Source of the DNA: an uncultured Oceanospirillales bacterium
GTDB taxonomy: Bacteria; Pseudomonadota; Gammaproteobacteria; Xanthomonadales; SZUA-36
Length of the DNA stretch: 64,000 nucleotides
Reading direction: 5' to 3'
NCBI GenBank assembly: GCA_913055655.1
Contig: CAJXKA010000004.1
Span: forward strand, 284,829-348,828
Part shown: positions 55,063 to 64,000 of the stretch, in pieces
Layout of the letters: each line of letters starts with the position of its first letter
Position numbering within the stretch: the first letter of the stretch is position 1
Notes under the pieces: model-generated
What the model saw: the letters and a program-made list of their open reading frames with translations, nothing else
Database searches by the model: none
Told to the model about the DNA's origin: nothing
Translations under genes and position numbers: made by a program

Positions 55063-56339
55063 AACACCTGGCACCTTGCATCGCGATCTCCTTGGTTGGC
55101 TTTGTTGCATCATCGGCCACGGTCGCAGACATCGTCCACAATGATGATGTGATTATTAATAACTCCAGCCTTTGTGTCGGCTTCGACTGCGTCAACGGGG
55201 AAAGTTTCGGTTCCGATACCGTGAGGCTGAAGGAAAACAACCTGCGCATTCACTTTGCAGATACGAGCAATAGCTTGTCGTTTGCGAGTAACGACTGGCG
55301 CATCGTGGTTAACGGCGAGAACAACGGCGATCCCAATTATTTCAGCATCGAGGATGCCACCGCCGGCCGGCGGGTGTTCACCGTGGAAGCCGGTGCACGC
55401 GCGAATGCACTCGTGGTCGAGGCCTCTGGCGAAATCGGCATCGGAACCGAGAATCCCGTCGCTGAACTACATGCCGTTACCGGCGACACCCCGACATTGC
55501 GCCTGGAGCAGGACACGAGCTCGGGTTTCGCCGCGCAAACCTGGGACGTTGCGGGCAACGAAACCAGCTTTTTTGTTCGAGATGCATCGAATGGCTCGAC
55601 GCTACCGCTGCGGATTTTCCCGGGCTCCGCTTCCGGTCGACTGGCGATTAGAGGCCAAAATGTCGGCGTCGGAACGATATCGCCCCTGACGGCACTACAT
55701 GTCGATACGCCAGATAAGGTAGGTGGTGGTGTCTTCGTTAACAATTCGAGCGATACCGAATCACCCGCCACGCTATTCAAACTGTCCAATAAAGGCAATA
55801 CAAAGTTCGAGATCAGGGAAGAGGCCAGCGGCACAACCTGGATTTTCGCCAACCCGGGCAACGAATTCCGGATCTCCAAGTTCGGTACCGGGCAGGTGGA
55901 GTTTGCCGTGCAGAACAACGGTGATGCCACGTTGGCGGGTGCGCTGACACAGAACTCGGATATCAACGGCAAGCAGAACATTGTCCCTGTCGATCCCGAC
56001 AAGCTGCTTGAGTCACTCTCGCGCATACCCATCAGCCAGTGGCAGTACAAGGACGCGCCTGGCGTGAACCATATCGGTCCAATGGCACAGGATTTCTACG
56101 CCGCGTTCAAACTGGGTCACACGGACACGGGCATTTCGACGCTGGACACCTCCGGTATCGCCCTGGCCGCAATCCAGGCGCTCAAACAGCGTAACGACAG
56201 GCTGGCGGAAGAAAACCATGTATTGGCCGATCGAATACGAACGCTTGAGAACCGCCAGGTCGAAATCCAGGCCATGATGTCTGAACTCCGTGAAAATTCG
56301 GCGCCTAAAACCATCCCGGTCGTCCTTTCGCCGAACTAG
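55059..56339 (+). CDS. Secreted fibre-like protein with S74 chaperone domain
   Basis: 426 residues, signal peptide 1-25 (ATVADI). The middle is a beta-rich shaft (repeats around EIGIGTENPVAELHA and NVGVGTISPLTALHVD, typical of stalks ahead of S74 domains). From about 305: NSDINGKQNIVPVD, then WQYKDAPGVNHIGPMAQDFYAAF and GIALAAIQALKQRN, the peptidase S74 intramolecular chaperone; a coiled coil ends the protein. S74 domains trimerise and cleave themselves off. The host context (signal peptide, co-translated partner) argues for a bacterial surface protein, not a phage tail. Confidence 0.83.
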   Translation: MKHLAPCIAISLVGFVASSATVADIVHNDDVIINNSSLCVGFDCVNGESFGSDTVRLKENNLRIHFADTSNSLSFASNDWRIVVNGENNGDPNYFSIEDATAGRRVFTVEAGARANALVVEASGEIGIGTENPVAELHAVTGDTPTLRLEQDTSSGFAAQTWDVAGNETSFFVRDASNGSTLPLRIFPGSASGRLAIRGQNVGVGTISPLTALHVDTPDKVGGGVFVNNSSDTESPATLFKLSNKGNTKFEIREEASGTTWIFANPGNEFRISKFGTGQVEFAVQNNGDATLAGALTQNSDINGKQNIVPVDPDKLLESLSRIPISQWQYKDAPGVNHIGPMAQDFYAAFKLGHTDTGISTLDTSGIALAAIQALKQRNDRLAEENHVLADRIRTLENRQVEIQAMMSELRENSAPKTIPVVLSPN

Positions 56340-56369
56340 CAGACGCCTGGTTTGCACCTAAACCCTTCC

Positions 56370-56404
56370 GCCCCCGGTGATGCAAACCATCACCGGGGGC
56401 TTTT
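56370..56404 (+). terminator. Rho-independent terminator after S74 gene
   Basis: A 13-bp stem (GCCCCCGGTGATG / CATCACCGGGGGC) with a 5-nt loop is followed by TTTT. Confidence 0.9.
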
Positions 56405-56637
56405 GCTCTTATCGGACGTCACCTCGCCAGGACGACGTACGAATAAACGCACCATTTTGAGTCACACGCCCAGCGGATGCGCCCCAAGAATGCGCCCGCG
56501 AAATTGGACTCACTGCTTCTCTCCACCCATCTTGTTGATTTTAAATACCTTGCCAGTTTGGCGCATTTTTTGCATCTATAGGGGCAACAACAAGATTTAT
56601 CGCCCGCAGGGGCACACGCTGGAAAGGAGCTACACCG

Positions 56638-57270
56638 ATGTACAAGAAACTGATAATGGGCCTGGGACTCGTGGCCGTTACACCGGCTGCACTGGCCGTC
56701 GATTTTTCCGCCAACCTGGGTTTCAACAGTGAATACATCTACCGGGGTATTCCACAGAAGACCTCTTCCGCCTTCGGCGGCCTGGACATGGAAGCCGGTG
56801 GCTTCTACGCCGGGGCCTGGACGGCCGATGTCGGCGATGGTGTCGAGATTGATTACTACGCCGGTTACGGCATCGACGTAGGGGACTTCAATTTCAGCGT
56901 AGGTGGCACCCTGTACACCTACACGGGTGACTTTGACGACACCTACCAGGAAATTAACCTGAGCGCGGGCTGGTCCTTCCTGACCTTCGACGCCGCGATC
57001 GGAACTTATGACAACTTCGACGGCCCGGAACAGGACTACCAGTTCTACTCGCTGACCGCCGAGTACAACGGGTTCCACGGTACCGTGGGTACGTTTGAAG
57101 ATGATTTTGACGGCAGTTACTACGAAGTCGGTTACGGCAACACGCTGACCGTGAACGACTACGACCTGCTGGATTACGCCCTGACGGGCATCTACAGCGA
57201 CTCGACGCTGCTGGGCGGGGAATCGGACACCAACCTGGTGCTGACCCTGAGCAAGTCTTTCGACCTGTAA
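56638..57270 (+). CDS. TIGR02001-like outer-membrane beta-barrel protein
   Basis: 210 residues, AAAGGAG upstream. Signal peptide 1-20 (AALAVD). The pattern FSANLGFNSEYIYRGIPQ, Y/F-rich alternating strands and the C-terminal LTLSKSFDL (ending in an aromatic-rich beta-signal-like strand) fit the TorF/TIGR02001 family of small beta-barrel proteins. Rich in Asp, Gly and Tyr, poor in basic residues. A terminator follows. Confidence 0.83.
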   Translation: MYKKLIMGLGLVAVTPAALAVDFSANLGFNSEYIYRGIPQKTSSAFGGLDMEAGGFYAGAWTADVGDGVEIDYYAGYGIDVGDFNFSVGGTLYTYTGDFDDTYQEINLSAGWSFLTFDAAIGTYDNFDGPEQDYQFYSLTAEYNGFHGTVGTFEDDFDGSYYEVGYGNTLTVNDYDLLDYALTGIYSDSTLLGGESDTNLVLTLSKSFDL

Positions 57271-57333
57271 TACGTTCTCCAACCAGGCCTTGTCGGTATT
57301 GAGCCTGCCGACATTTAAAAGGGCCTGACCATT

Positions 57334-57362
57334 AAGCCCCGGCCCCCCCGGGGCTTCTTTTT
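57334..57362 (+). terminator. Rho-independent terminator after outer-membrane protein gene
   Basis: A 9-bp stem (AAGCCCCGG / CCGGGGCTT) with a 5-nt C loop is followed by CTTTTT. Confidence 0.88.
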
Positions 57363-57478
57363 ATGCCCCCCCGGAAACCGGTGATTGACGCTCATCGATG
57401 GCGTCTTGCGCACAAAAATAGCGCATCCGATTGATGATTGCACCTTTTTTGTCATCTTCCTGTCACTATACTCGCGCA

Positions 57479-60121
57479 ATGGACGATCAAAGCACCCGCC
57501 TGGCCCGTGAATGCAGCCCGTTTCTTGACCGCCTGGTGGACCGCCATCCTGGCTGGCTGACGTCGCTGAACGATGAAGGACGGCTGGCCGAAGACCGGCC
57601 GCCGAGCGCGGAAACACTGGCCGAAAGCATCCTCGCCGACGGCCTGGAAAAGGGCCTGCGCGACTTTCGCAACCGCGAGATGATGCGCATCACCTGGCGT
57701 GAAATCACGCGGGCCGCATCGCTGGACCAGACCATGGCCGACCTGAGCCGGTTGGCGGACCTGTGCCTGGACGCGGCCATCGCGCACCACCATGACGCAC
57801 TGGCCGAACGATTTGGCCAGCCGCGCACCGCGGCGGGCGAGCCCCTTCGCCTGGTCACCCTGGGCCTCGGCAAGCTGGGTGGCGGCGAACTGAACCTGTC
57901 GTCGGACATCGACCTGATTTTCGCCTATCCCCAGGCGGGCGAATGCGACGGCGCACGCGGGCTGCCGGCGGAAACCTTCTTCACCCGGCTGGTGCGCGCG
58001 GTCATTCGCGACCTTTCGGAAATGACCGCCGACGGCTTCTGTTTCCGCGTGGATACCCGGCTTCGACCGTTCGGGGAAGCCGGCCCGCTGGTCTGCAGCT
58101 TCGGCGCCATGGAGCAGTACTACCAGCGCGAGGGCCGTGACTGGGAGCGCTACGCGCTGATCAAGGCACGCCCGGTGGCCGGCGATCTCGAGGCGGGCGA
58201 CCAGTTACTGCAGCAGTTACGGCCTTTCGTTTACCGGCGCTACATCGACTACGGCTCGGTGGAGGCGTTACGCGACATGCTGGGCCTGATCCGCGCGGAC
58301 GCGGCGAGGGCCGGGCGCGAAAGCGATATCAAGCGCGGACCGGGCGGCATCCGGGAGATCGAGTTCCTGGTGCAATGCGTGCAACTGCTGCGGGGCGGGC
58401 GGGAGCCCATCCTGCAGACCCGCAGCCTGCTCGGGGCGCTGGACGCCATCGCCGAACTCGACGCCATGCCGGTGGCCCGTATCGAGGAATTGCGCGAGGA
58501 CTACCGGTTCCTTCGGCACGTGGAAAACGCCATCCAGGCGCTGCATGACCAGCAGACCCACAGCCTGCCCGAGGGCGAAGACCTGGCCCGGGTTGCCCGC
58601 GCGACGCGATTCGAGTCCATCGATGACATGCTGGCGGCACTGGCCGCGACCCGCGCCCGGGTCAGCGCGGCGCTGGAGGACAGCTTTCCCGAGGCGCCCA
58701 CCGCCGACGCGAAAGTGGGGGCGACCGGCTGGTCGGACGCCCTGGACGCGCTCCATGACGTGGCCCCGGAGGTCATCGAGGATTTTCGCGAACGCCTGGG
58801 CCGCCAGGCGCACAGCCGGCGGGCCGGCCAGCGGCTTGACCAGTTCATGCCGCTGCTGGTGGAGCGGCTGGTGTCGGCACGGCCACCCCAGGGCGTGGTC
58901 GAGGACGTGTTCCGCCTGGTGCTGGCCATCAGCCGACGCAGCGCCTACCTGGCCCTGCTGGTCCAGAACCCCGGGGCGCTGGACCGCATGGTGTCGCTGT
59001 TTACCGCCAGCCCGCAGCTGGCGGGCACCGTCACCCGCCACCCCGCTTTGCTGGACGAGCTGATTGATCCCGCGCTGGGTTCGCTGCAGCCCGTGGACGA
59101 GGACCTGGCGGCCGGGCTGGACCGGGTGCTGGAAGGCGCCGAGGACACCGAGGCGGCGGTCAACGCGCTGAATTACCTGCGACAGGCCCAGACCCTGCGC
59201 ATCGCCGCGGCGGAAATCGAGGGTGAACTGACTGCCGAAGATGTGCAGCAACACCTCACCGGACTGGCCGAGATGCTGATGCAGGGCGTGCTCGACGTGG
59301 CGCGCGACCATATGCGCGAACGCCATGGCGAGCCCCCGCCGCCGGGCCTGGCCGTGATCGGCTATGGCAGCCTGGGTGGGTGCGCCATGTCCTACGGTTC
59401 CGACCTGGACCTGGTCTTTCTTTACGGCCAGTCACGGGGAACCTCCGATGGCGAACGACCATTGCCGGCGGAAACCTGGTACACCCGGGTCACGCGTCGC
59501 ATGCTGGCGCTGACCACGACACTGTCGCCCGCCGGCCGGCTGTATGAAGTGGATACGCGCCTGCGCCCGAACGGCCGCGCCGGCCTGCTGGTCTCGTCGC
59601 TGAACGCCTTCCGGCGCTACCAGGCGGAGAGCGCCTGGACCTGGGAACTGCAGGCCCTGGTCCGGGCCCGCGCCGTGGCGGGCGATGCCGAGGTCGGGAA
59701 AGCCTTCGAAACCGTGCGTCGCGAAGTGCTCGCCCGCCCTCGCGACAAGGAAGAAACGACCAGGGAAGTGGTCGAGATGCGGGTACGCATGCGCAGCGAG
59801 ATTGGCAATGACGACCACGCCAAGCACGGCCCGGGCGGCCTGGTGGATCTCGACTTCGTGGCCCAGCTGGGCACATTGCTGATGGCGCACGAACACCCGG
59901 AAATACTGGCATACCACGGCACCGACGACCTGCTGGCGGCGCTGGGTGAAACCGGCTGGCTCAGCGGCGACGACACCGCGGTGCTGCGGGAAACCCGCCA
60001 CCGGCTGAACCTGGCCCGGCATGCCCGCGCGCTGGGCCGGGCGCATGCGGCCATCGGCCCGGAAGACACCGCGGAAGCGGCCGCCATCTGCGACAGAATC
60101 CTCGCCGCCCCCTCCGCGTAA
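57479..60121 (+). CDS. glnE: Bifunctional glutamine-synthetase adenylyltransferase/deadenylase
   Basis: 880 residues from ATG 57479. Two nucleotidyltransferase halves: LGLGKLGGGELNLSSDIDLIF (deadenylase, about 130-150) and YGSLGGCAMSYGSDLDLVFLY (adenylyltransferase, about 640-660), each with the G...DxD metal motif and followed by VDTRLRPFG or VDTRLRPNG. Also GPGGIREIEF and GPGGLVDLDFVAQ as family signatures. Slightly shorter than E. coli GlnE (946). Controls glutamine synthetase by AMPylation in response to PII. The in-frame ATG at 57431 adds 16 non-conserved residues. Confidence 0.95.
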   Translation: MDDQSTRLARECSPFLDRLVDRHPGWLTSLNDEGRLAEDRPPSAETLAESILADGLEKGLRDFRNREMMRITWREITRAASLDQTMADLSRLADLCLDAAIAHHHDALAERFGQPRTAAGEPLRLVTLGLGKLGGGELNLSSDIDLIFAYPQAGECDGARGLPAETFFTRLVRAVIRDLSEMTADGFCFRVDTRLRPFGEAGPLVCSFGAMEQYYQREGRDWERYALIKARPVAGDLEAGDQLLQQLRPFVYRRYIDYGSVEALRDMLGLIRADAARAGRESDIKRGPGGIREIEFLVQCVQLLRGGREPILQTRSLLGALDAIAELDAMPVARIEELREDYRFLRHVENAIQALHDQQTHSLPEGEDLARVARATRFESIDDMLAALAATRARVSAALEDSFPEAPTADAKVGATGWSDALDALHDVAPEVIEDFRERLGRQAHSRRAGQRLDQFMPLLVERLVSARPPQGVVEDVFRLVLAISRRSAYLALLVQNPGALDRMVSLFTASPQLAGTVTRHPALLDELIDPALGSLQPVDEDLAAGLDRVLEGAEDTEAAVNALNYLRQAQTLRIAAAEIEGELTAEDVQQHLTGLAEMLMQGVLDVARDHMRERHGEPPPPGLAVIGYGSLGGCAMSYGSDLDLVFLYGQSRGTSDGERPLPAETWYTRVTRRMLALTTTLSPAGRLYEVDTRLRPNGRAGLLVSSLNAFRRYQAESAWTWELQALVRARAVAGDAEVGKAFETVRREVLARPRDKEETTREVVEMRVRMRSEIGNDDHAKHGPGGLVDLDFVAQLGTLLMAHEHPEILAYHGTDDLLAALGETGWLSGDDTAVLRETRHRLNLARHARALGRAHAAIGPEDTAEAAAICDRILAAPSA

Positions 60122-60170
60122 ACGCCCGAACGGGTTAGAATACGCGCTTCGACGAGCGGGAGAGAAAACC

Positions 60171-60380
60171 GTGGCCCACTTCACGGACGCCAACAATGAC
60201 ACCCTGGCCCAGGCCAATGCCGAGACGGTTTACGAGGTAAGCCGCGACGACCTGCCGTTGTCCTGCCCCACGCCGGAACAAAAACTGTGGAACTCGCACC
60301 CGCGGGTGTACCTGCCCATCGAGGCCACGGGCGAAGCGCTTTGCCCCTACTGCAGCGCCCGCTACCGACTGGCGGACTGA
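60171..60380 (+). CDS. zf-CHCC zinc-finger domain protein
   Basis: 69 residues from GTG 60171. The CHCC-type zinc-finger motif is seen as SCPTP, SHPRVYLPIE and ALCPYCSARYRL (Cys, His, CxxC), as in small proteobacterial homologues of the NADH dehydrogenase 13-kDa subunit (PF10276 type). Starts 49 bp after glnE and precedes the O-antigen ligase gene by 8 bp, probably one operon. Confidence 0.8.
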   Translation: MAHFTDANNDTLAQANAETVYEVSRDDLPLSCPTPEQKLWNSHPRVYLPIEATGEALCPYCSARYRLAD

Positions 60381-60388
60381 GCACCGCC

Positions 60389-61648
60389 ATGCGCAAGCTC
60401 GCCGCCGAATGGCCGGCGTGGCTGGCCATTCTATTCATCGTGCTGCTACCCATCCGGCGCCTGCCCGAGGTGCCGATCATGGCGTTCGCGCTGATGTTCC
60501 CGTGGCTGTGGTTTTCAGCCCGCCACCGCGAGCGGACACGCCGCATCACCGCCGTCATGCTGCCGATTTTCCTGTGCTTCTGGCTGCCGATGCTGTTCTC
60601 CAGCTTCGATTCGATCATCCCGGCGAAAAGCTGGGCGCAGAGTATCGGCGCATTACGATTCCTGGCCGCGGCCGCGAGCATGGCGGTGCTGCTGCACCCC
60701 GCGCCGCTGCGCTGGACCTTCCTGAAATGGACGGCGCTGATCCTGCTGTTCTGGGCTTTTGATGGTTTCGTCCAGCTGTTCCTGGGTTACGACGTTTTTG
60801 GCATTCCCATGCACGAAGACCGCCTGAACGCGGTGTTTTACCGCAAGTACCAGTTCTACGGGCCGGTACTGGCCATGCTCTCGCCGCTGGCGCTGGAGTA
60901 CGTGCGTCGCCGCTGGCCGGCGTGGACCTGGCCGCTGGCATTCGGCCTGGTCCTGGGCGCAGTGCTGATTGCCGGCATGCGGGCGGGATGGATGATCATG
61001 CTCGTGCTGGTAGGCTGCTACACCCTGATGCTGTTCCGTTCCGGGCGCCCGGGCGCCCGGCGCGTGGCGCTCGCGGCTCCGGCGCTGGGCATTGCCATGC
61101 TGATGACCGCGTGGTTCGTTTCACCCATGTTCCAGGAGCGGGTCGAAGAAAGCCTGCTGCTGTTCGACGGCACGAAGCAGGGCACCGCGATTGCCCTGTC
61201 GAACCGGGCGCCGATCTTCGGCAACGCCATCGCCATGTACCGCGATCACCCGGTCAATGGCGTCGGGGTTCGCGGCTACCCGGTGGCCTATTTTGACTAT
61301 GCCGCGCCGGGTGACCCCAACCTGACCCCGGAAGGCGAGAACATCGGCGGCCGCCACCCGCATAATTTCGTGCTGGAATACATGGCCGACGCCGGCACCA
61401 TCGGCCTGCTGGGGTTACTGGGGCTGTACGTGCTCGGCTGGCGTTTATGGCGGTCCCTTCCGGATGACCAGCGCAGCGAAGCCTTGCCGTTCGCGCTGGC
61501 GCTTTTCCTGATCTACTTCCCGCTGAACTCGCATTTCGCGGCCTGGGGCACCTATATCTCCACGCTCACATGGTTCGTGGCCGGCGGATTCTTCGCGGCG
61601 ATCGACCCGCGCCTGACCCGTCAGGTCGGGCGGGCATCGTCGCCGTAG
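60389..61648 (+). CDS. O-antigen ligase-like membrane protein (Wzy/WaaL)
   Basis: 419 residues from ATG 60389. About ten membrane helices with the large periplasmic loop holding RDHPVNGVGVRGYP and GGRHPHNFVLEYMADAGTIGLLGLLG, the conserved His-containing Wzy_C signature. It ligates O-antigen (or a similar glycan) onto lipid A-core in the periplasm. The neighbouring LpxL-type and waaA genes support an LPS role. Its 3' end overlaps the convergent acyltransferase by 28 bp. Confidence 0.85.
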   Translation: MRKLAAEWPAWLAILFIVLLPIRRLPEVPIMAFALMFPWLWFSARHRERTRRITAVMLPIFLCFWLPMLFSSFDSIIPAKSWAQSIGALRFLAAAASMAVLLHPAPLRWTFLKWTALILLFWAFDGFVQLFLGYDVFGIPMHEDRLNAVFYRKYQFYGPVLAMLSPLALEYVRRRWPAWTWPLAFGLVLGAVLIAGMRAGWMIMLVLVGCYTLMLFRSGRPGARRVALAAPALGIAMLMTAWFVSPMFQERVEESLLLFDGTKQGTAIALSNRAPIFGNAIAMYRDHPVNGVGVRGYPVAYFDYAAPGDPNLTPEGENIGGRHPHNFVLEYMADAGTIGLLGLLGLYVLGWRLWRSLPDDQRSEALPFALALFLIYFPLNSHFAAWGTYISTLTWFVAGGFFAAIDPRLTRQVGRASSP

Positions 61649-62574
61649 AGCCCCGGTTCGCCCGGTGGACGGGTCTTGAATCGGCGGTGAATCCACCAGT
61701 ACTGCTCCGGCGCGCAGCGCACCTGCGCCTCGAGCACCGCGTTGACCCGGGCCAGGTCCGCCACCGGGTCATCGGTCGGGAAGTTCTCGAACACCGGCGA
61801 GACCTCGATCTCGTAAATATCCTCGTCCTCGATATAGCGCGGCAACATCGCCATCACCTGGCAGCCGGTCATCTTCGGCAAGCGGTGGGTGGCCAGCAGC
61901 GTGGCCGTGGGGACCCCGAAGAACGGCGCGAACACGCTCTGCGCCGCGCCGAAATCCTGGTCCGCCGCGTACCAGGCGAATCCGCCGGCACGTAGCACCC
62001 GCACCAGGGCGCGGATGTCCCGCTTGCTGATCATTCCCGCCGCGTACCAGGCCCGGCCGCGGTTCTGGTACCACTCGATGACCGCGTTATTCAGGGGCCG
62101 GTAAACGCCATGACCGACATGGCGCTCGCCCAGCACCCGGGCGCCGATCTCCAGGCAGGTGACATGCGCGGTCACCACCAGCACCCCGCGACCATCGGCC
62201 GCCGCGGCCTCCAGGCGCGCCTCGCTGCCCTCGGCCAGGCGTGATATGCCGGTGATGTCTTTCGCCGGGCCCGCCCAGCACCAGGCCTGTTCCGCCAGCA
62301 TGCGTGCCAGTGAACGGAAACAGCCGTCGATGACCTGCTCGCGGCCTGCCTCGTCCAGCTCCGGCATGCAAAGTTCCAGGTTGCGATGGGCGATACGCCG
62401 CCGGGACGCCATCAACCGCTTCATCAACGGCGCCAGTGGCGAGACCATGATGCGGCCGATGCGCCGGGGCAGGTGACCGAGCAGCCACAGGAACGCGACC
62501 ACGGCCCAGCCGCCCCAGTTGCGGGGCGCAAAGCCGGGACGTTTGGGTGCCGGTGCGCGGGGAAATCCATCCAT
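61621..62574 (-). CDS. LpxL/HtrB-family lipid A acyltransferase
   Basis: 317 residues. A membrane helix at about 20-38; TAHVTCLEIGARVLG supplies the HxxxxE catalytic pair, followed by YRPLNN, DQDFGAAQ and the C-terminal YWWIHRRFKTRPPGE, all hallmarks of late lipid A acyltransferases. Transfers an acyl chain onto Kdo2-lipid IVA. Transcribed divergently from waaA with 85 bp between. Confidence 0.87.
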   Translation of the reverse strand: MDGFPRAPAPKRPGFAPRNWGGWAVVAFLWLLGHLPRRIGRIMVSPLAPLMKRLMASRRRIAHRNLELCMPELDEAGREQVIDGCFRSLARMLAEQAWCWAGPAKDITGISRLAEGSEARLEAAAADGRGVLVVTAHVTCLEIGARVLGERHVGHGVYRPLNNAVIEWYQNRGRAWYAAGMISKRDIRALVRVLRAGGFAWYAADQDFGAAQSVFAPFFGVPTATLLATHRLPKMTGCQVMAMLPRYIEDEDIYEIEVSPVFENFPTDDPVADLARVNAVLEAQVRCAPEQYWWIHRRFKTRPPGEPGLYGDDARPT

Positions 62575-62659
62575 GCCCCATTGTCCAGCCCCGGGCCCCG
62601 GGTTCCAAGCCCCCGTTGCCGCCCTGATATACTCGAATGGCCTGTTTCGGGAGCCTTCG

Positions 62660-63925
62660 ATGCGTTTCCTCTATTCGCTCGCCATGATCCTGGCGACGCC
62701 CATCCTGCTGGCGTACTTCGCCGTGCGCGGCTTTCGCGACCGGCGTTACCTTGAGCGCTGGGACGAACGACTGGGGTTCAGTTTCGCGGACACCGAGCCG
62801 GGCGGCATCCTGCTTCACGCCGCGTCGCTAGGAGAGGTTAACGCCGCCAGCCCCTTGATCTCTGCGCTGCTGGAGAACCATCCCGACGAACCGCTGACCG
62901 TCACCACGTTCACCCCTACCGGCGCAGCCCGCGTCCAGGAACTGTTCGGCGACCAGGTCACCCACCAGCACCTGCCGCTGGACCTGCCCGGTGCCGGCAA
63001 GCGCCTGCTCAACCACCTGGCGCCAAGGCTGGTGCTGGTGCTGGAAACGGAGATCTGGCCAAACCTGTTCCACGCGGCTCGCGTGAAGGGCATCCCCGTT
63101 GCGCTGGTCAACGCAAGGATGTCGGCATCGTCGTTGCGCGGCTACCGCCGCCTGGGCCGCCTGATCAGCCACGCGCTGGCTGGTACCGACGCCATCCTCG
63201 CGCAGTCACGGGCCGATGCCGACCGATTTATCGACCGGGGCGCGCTGCCGGAACGTGTCAGCGTTACCGGCAACCTGAAATTCGACGTGAAAGTCTCCGC
63301 CAGCCTCGCGGAGACCGGCGAGATGCTGAAAAGCGCCTGGGGCGTCGGCCGCCCGGTGCTGGTGGCCGGCAGCACCCACGAAGGCGACGAGGCCGAGCTG
63401 GTCGAGGCATTCAGCCGACTGCTGAAGATGCGATCCGACGCGTTGCTGGTGCTCGCGCCCCGACACCCGGAACGCTTCACCCGCGCCGCCGAGAATGCCC
63501 GCGAATCGGGCCTGGCCGTCTGCCTGCGCAGTGAATCCCGCGTGCCGCCGCGCGACTGCCAGTGCATGGTCGTCGACACCATGGGCGAGCTGGGCAACTA
63601 CTACGCCGCGGCCGACATCACCTTCGTCGGCGGCACCATCGAACCCGTCGGCGGGCACAACCTTTTGGAGCCGGCCGCCCTGGGCAAGCCCATCCTCATC
63701 GGCCCGTTCACCGATAACGTTAAAGAAATCGCCGGCCAGCTGCTGGAAGCCGGCGCTGCCGAGCGCGTCACCGGCCGCATGGACATCGCCGATGCCGCCA
63801 CGCGCCTGTTCACCGACGCCGCCGCCCGCGACCGCATGGGCCAGGCCGGCCTGGCGCTGGTCGAGAACGGCCGCGGCGCGCTGGCACGGACGATGGCCGC
63901 GATCGAAAAGTGGCTGCCCCGCTGA
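62660..63925 (+). CDS. waaA: Kdo transferase (3-deoxy-D-manno-octulosonic acid transferase)
   Basis: 421 residues from ATG 62660. One N-terminal membrane helix, then HAASLGEVNAASPLI (catalytic Glu of GEv), LVLETEIWPNLFHAA, AGSTHEGDEAELVEAF, and VGGTIEPVGGHNLLEPAALGKPILIGPFT, the nucleotide-sugar binding segment of GT30. It attaches Kdo to lipid IVA. The longer frame from 62519 lies within the divergent promoter and the 5' end of the acyltransferase gene. Ends at the start of the 8-bp repeat array. Confidence 0.93.
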   Translation: MRFLYSLAMILATPILLAYFAVRGFRDRRYLERWDERLGFSFADTEPGGILLHAASLGEVNAASPLISALLENHPDEPLTVTTFTPTGAARVQELFGDQVTHQHLPLDLPGAGKRLLNHLAPRLVLVLETEIWPNLFHAARVKGIPVALVNARMSASSLRGYRRLGRLISHALAGTDAILAQSRADADRFIDRGALPERVSVTGNLKFDVKVSASLAETGEMLKSAWGVGRPVLVAGSTHEGDEAELVEAFSRLLKMRSDALLVLAPRHPERFTRAAENARESGLAVCLRSESRVPPRDCQCMVVDTMGELGNYYAAADITFVGGTIEPVGGHNLLEPAALGKPILIGPFTDNVKEIAGQLLEAGAAERVTGRMDIADAATRLFTDAAARDRMGQAGLALVENGRGALARTMAAIEKWLPR

Positions 63926-64000
63926 ATCGGGGAATCGGGGAATCGGGGAATCGGGGAATCGGGGAATCGGGGAATCGGGGAATCGGGGAATCGGGGAATC
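63925..64000. repeat. 8-bp tandem repeat running off the right edge
   Basis: The unit AATCGGGG repeats without a mismatch for 9.5 copies from the last base of the waaA stop codon to the window end. It is a short, perfect, G-rich simple-sequence repeat in an intergenic position; true length cannot be seen. Confidence 0.95.

Noticed and set aside
55059..56339. Prophage tail fibre
   Set aside because: The S74 gene has a signal peptide and no phage structural, lysis or integrase genes around it.
58268..59326. Minus-strand open frame of 352 codons
   Set aside because: Shadow of glnE; the plus-strand frame holds both GlnE catalytic motifs.

Overview
The window looks like a chromosomal piece of a GC-rich, aerobic or marine-type gammaproteobacterium. 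The right half carries glnE, waaA (Kdo transferase), an LpxL-type acyltransferase, an O-antigen ligase, a zf-CHCC protein, a membrane pyrophosphatase, and many TonB-free periplasmic and lipoprotein enzymes. Several families, such as FlgO-like/TPR 'adenylate-cyclase-type' proteins, TIGR02001-type outer-membrane proteins and FG-GAP/UnbV proteins, are typical of Wenzhouxiangella/Chromatiales-like lineages. That placement is inference; no rRNA or tRNA is present to test it.

Region 1 (1-15707, lower GC, all on the minus strand) is a defence locus built from two DISARM-like cassettes in tandem. In transcription order it reads TerB-UvrD helicase, DrmA1 (SF2 helicase), DrmB1 (DUF1998), a scar of IS3 and IS21 remnants, NERD-nuclease/UvrD helicase, DrmA2, DrmB2, and a further UvrD-like helicase that runs off the left edge. 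Genes within a cassette are separated by a few bases or overlap by 4 bp (ATGA), so each cassette reads as one translationally coupled operon. No DNA methyltransferase and no PLD-family drmC gene is seen, so this is not a classical DISARM operon as far as the window shows. This is the strongest candidate for an undescribed system.

Region 2 (15708-30500) is an accessory zone grading into host-like GC. It holds a divergent LRV/HEAT-like repeat protein, a DUF262-DUF1524 (GmrSD-like) putative type IV restriction protein, a HEPN protein with an RxxxxH motif divergent from a winged-helix/nucleotidyltransferase (AbiE-like) pair, two AAA+/DUF4143 ATPases flanking a hipBA module, a TPR/FlgO-like membrane protein and an orphan MbcA/ParS-type antitoxin. 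A degenerate 23-bp tandem repeat and several palindromes lie in the promoter regions.

Region 3 (30474-64000) is host-like sequence with high GC. It contains a GH105-BNR_4 fusion likely acting on unsaturated uronic-acid oligosaccharides, a SprT-like zinc protein, a DUF3127 protein with an SSB-like acidic tail, mazEF and vapBC toxin-antitoxin pairs, secreted proteins (aspartyl protease/PDZ, DUF305-LVIVD, fasciclin, FG-GAP/UnbV), a DUF255-DsbD-alpha fusion, a host S74 chaperone-tailed surface protein, hppA, glnE and an LPS-biosynthesis group. An 8-bp tandem repeat runs off the right edge just after waaA.
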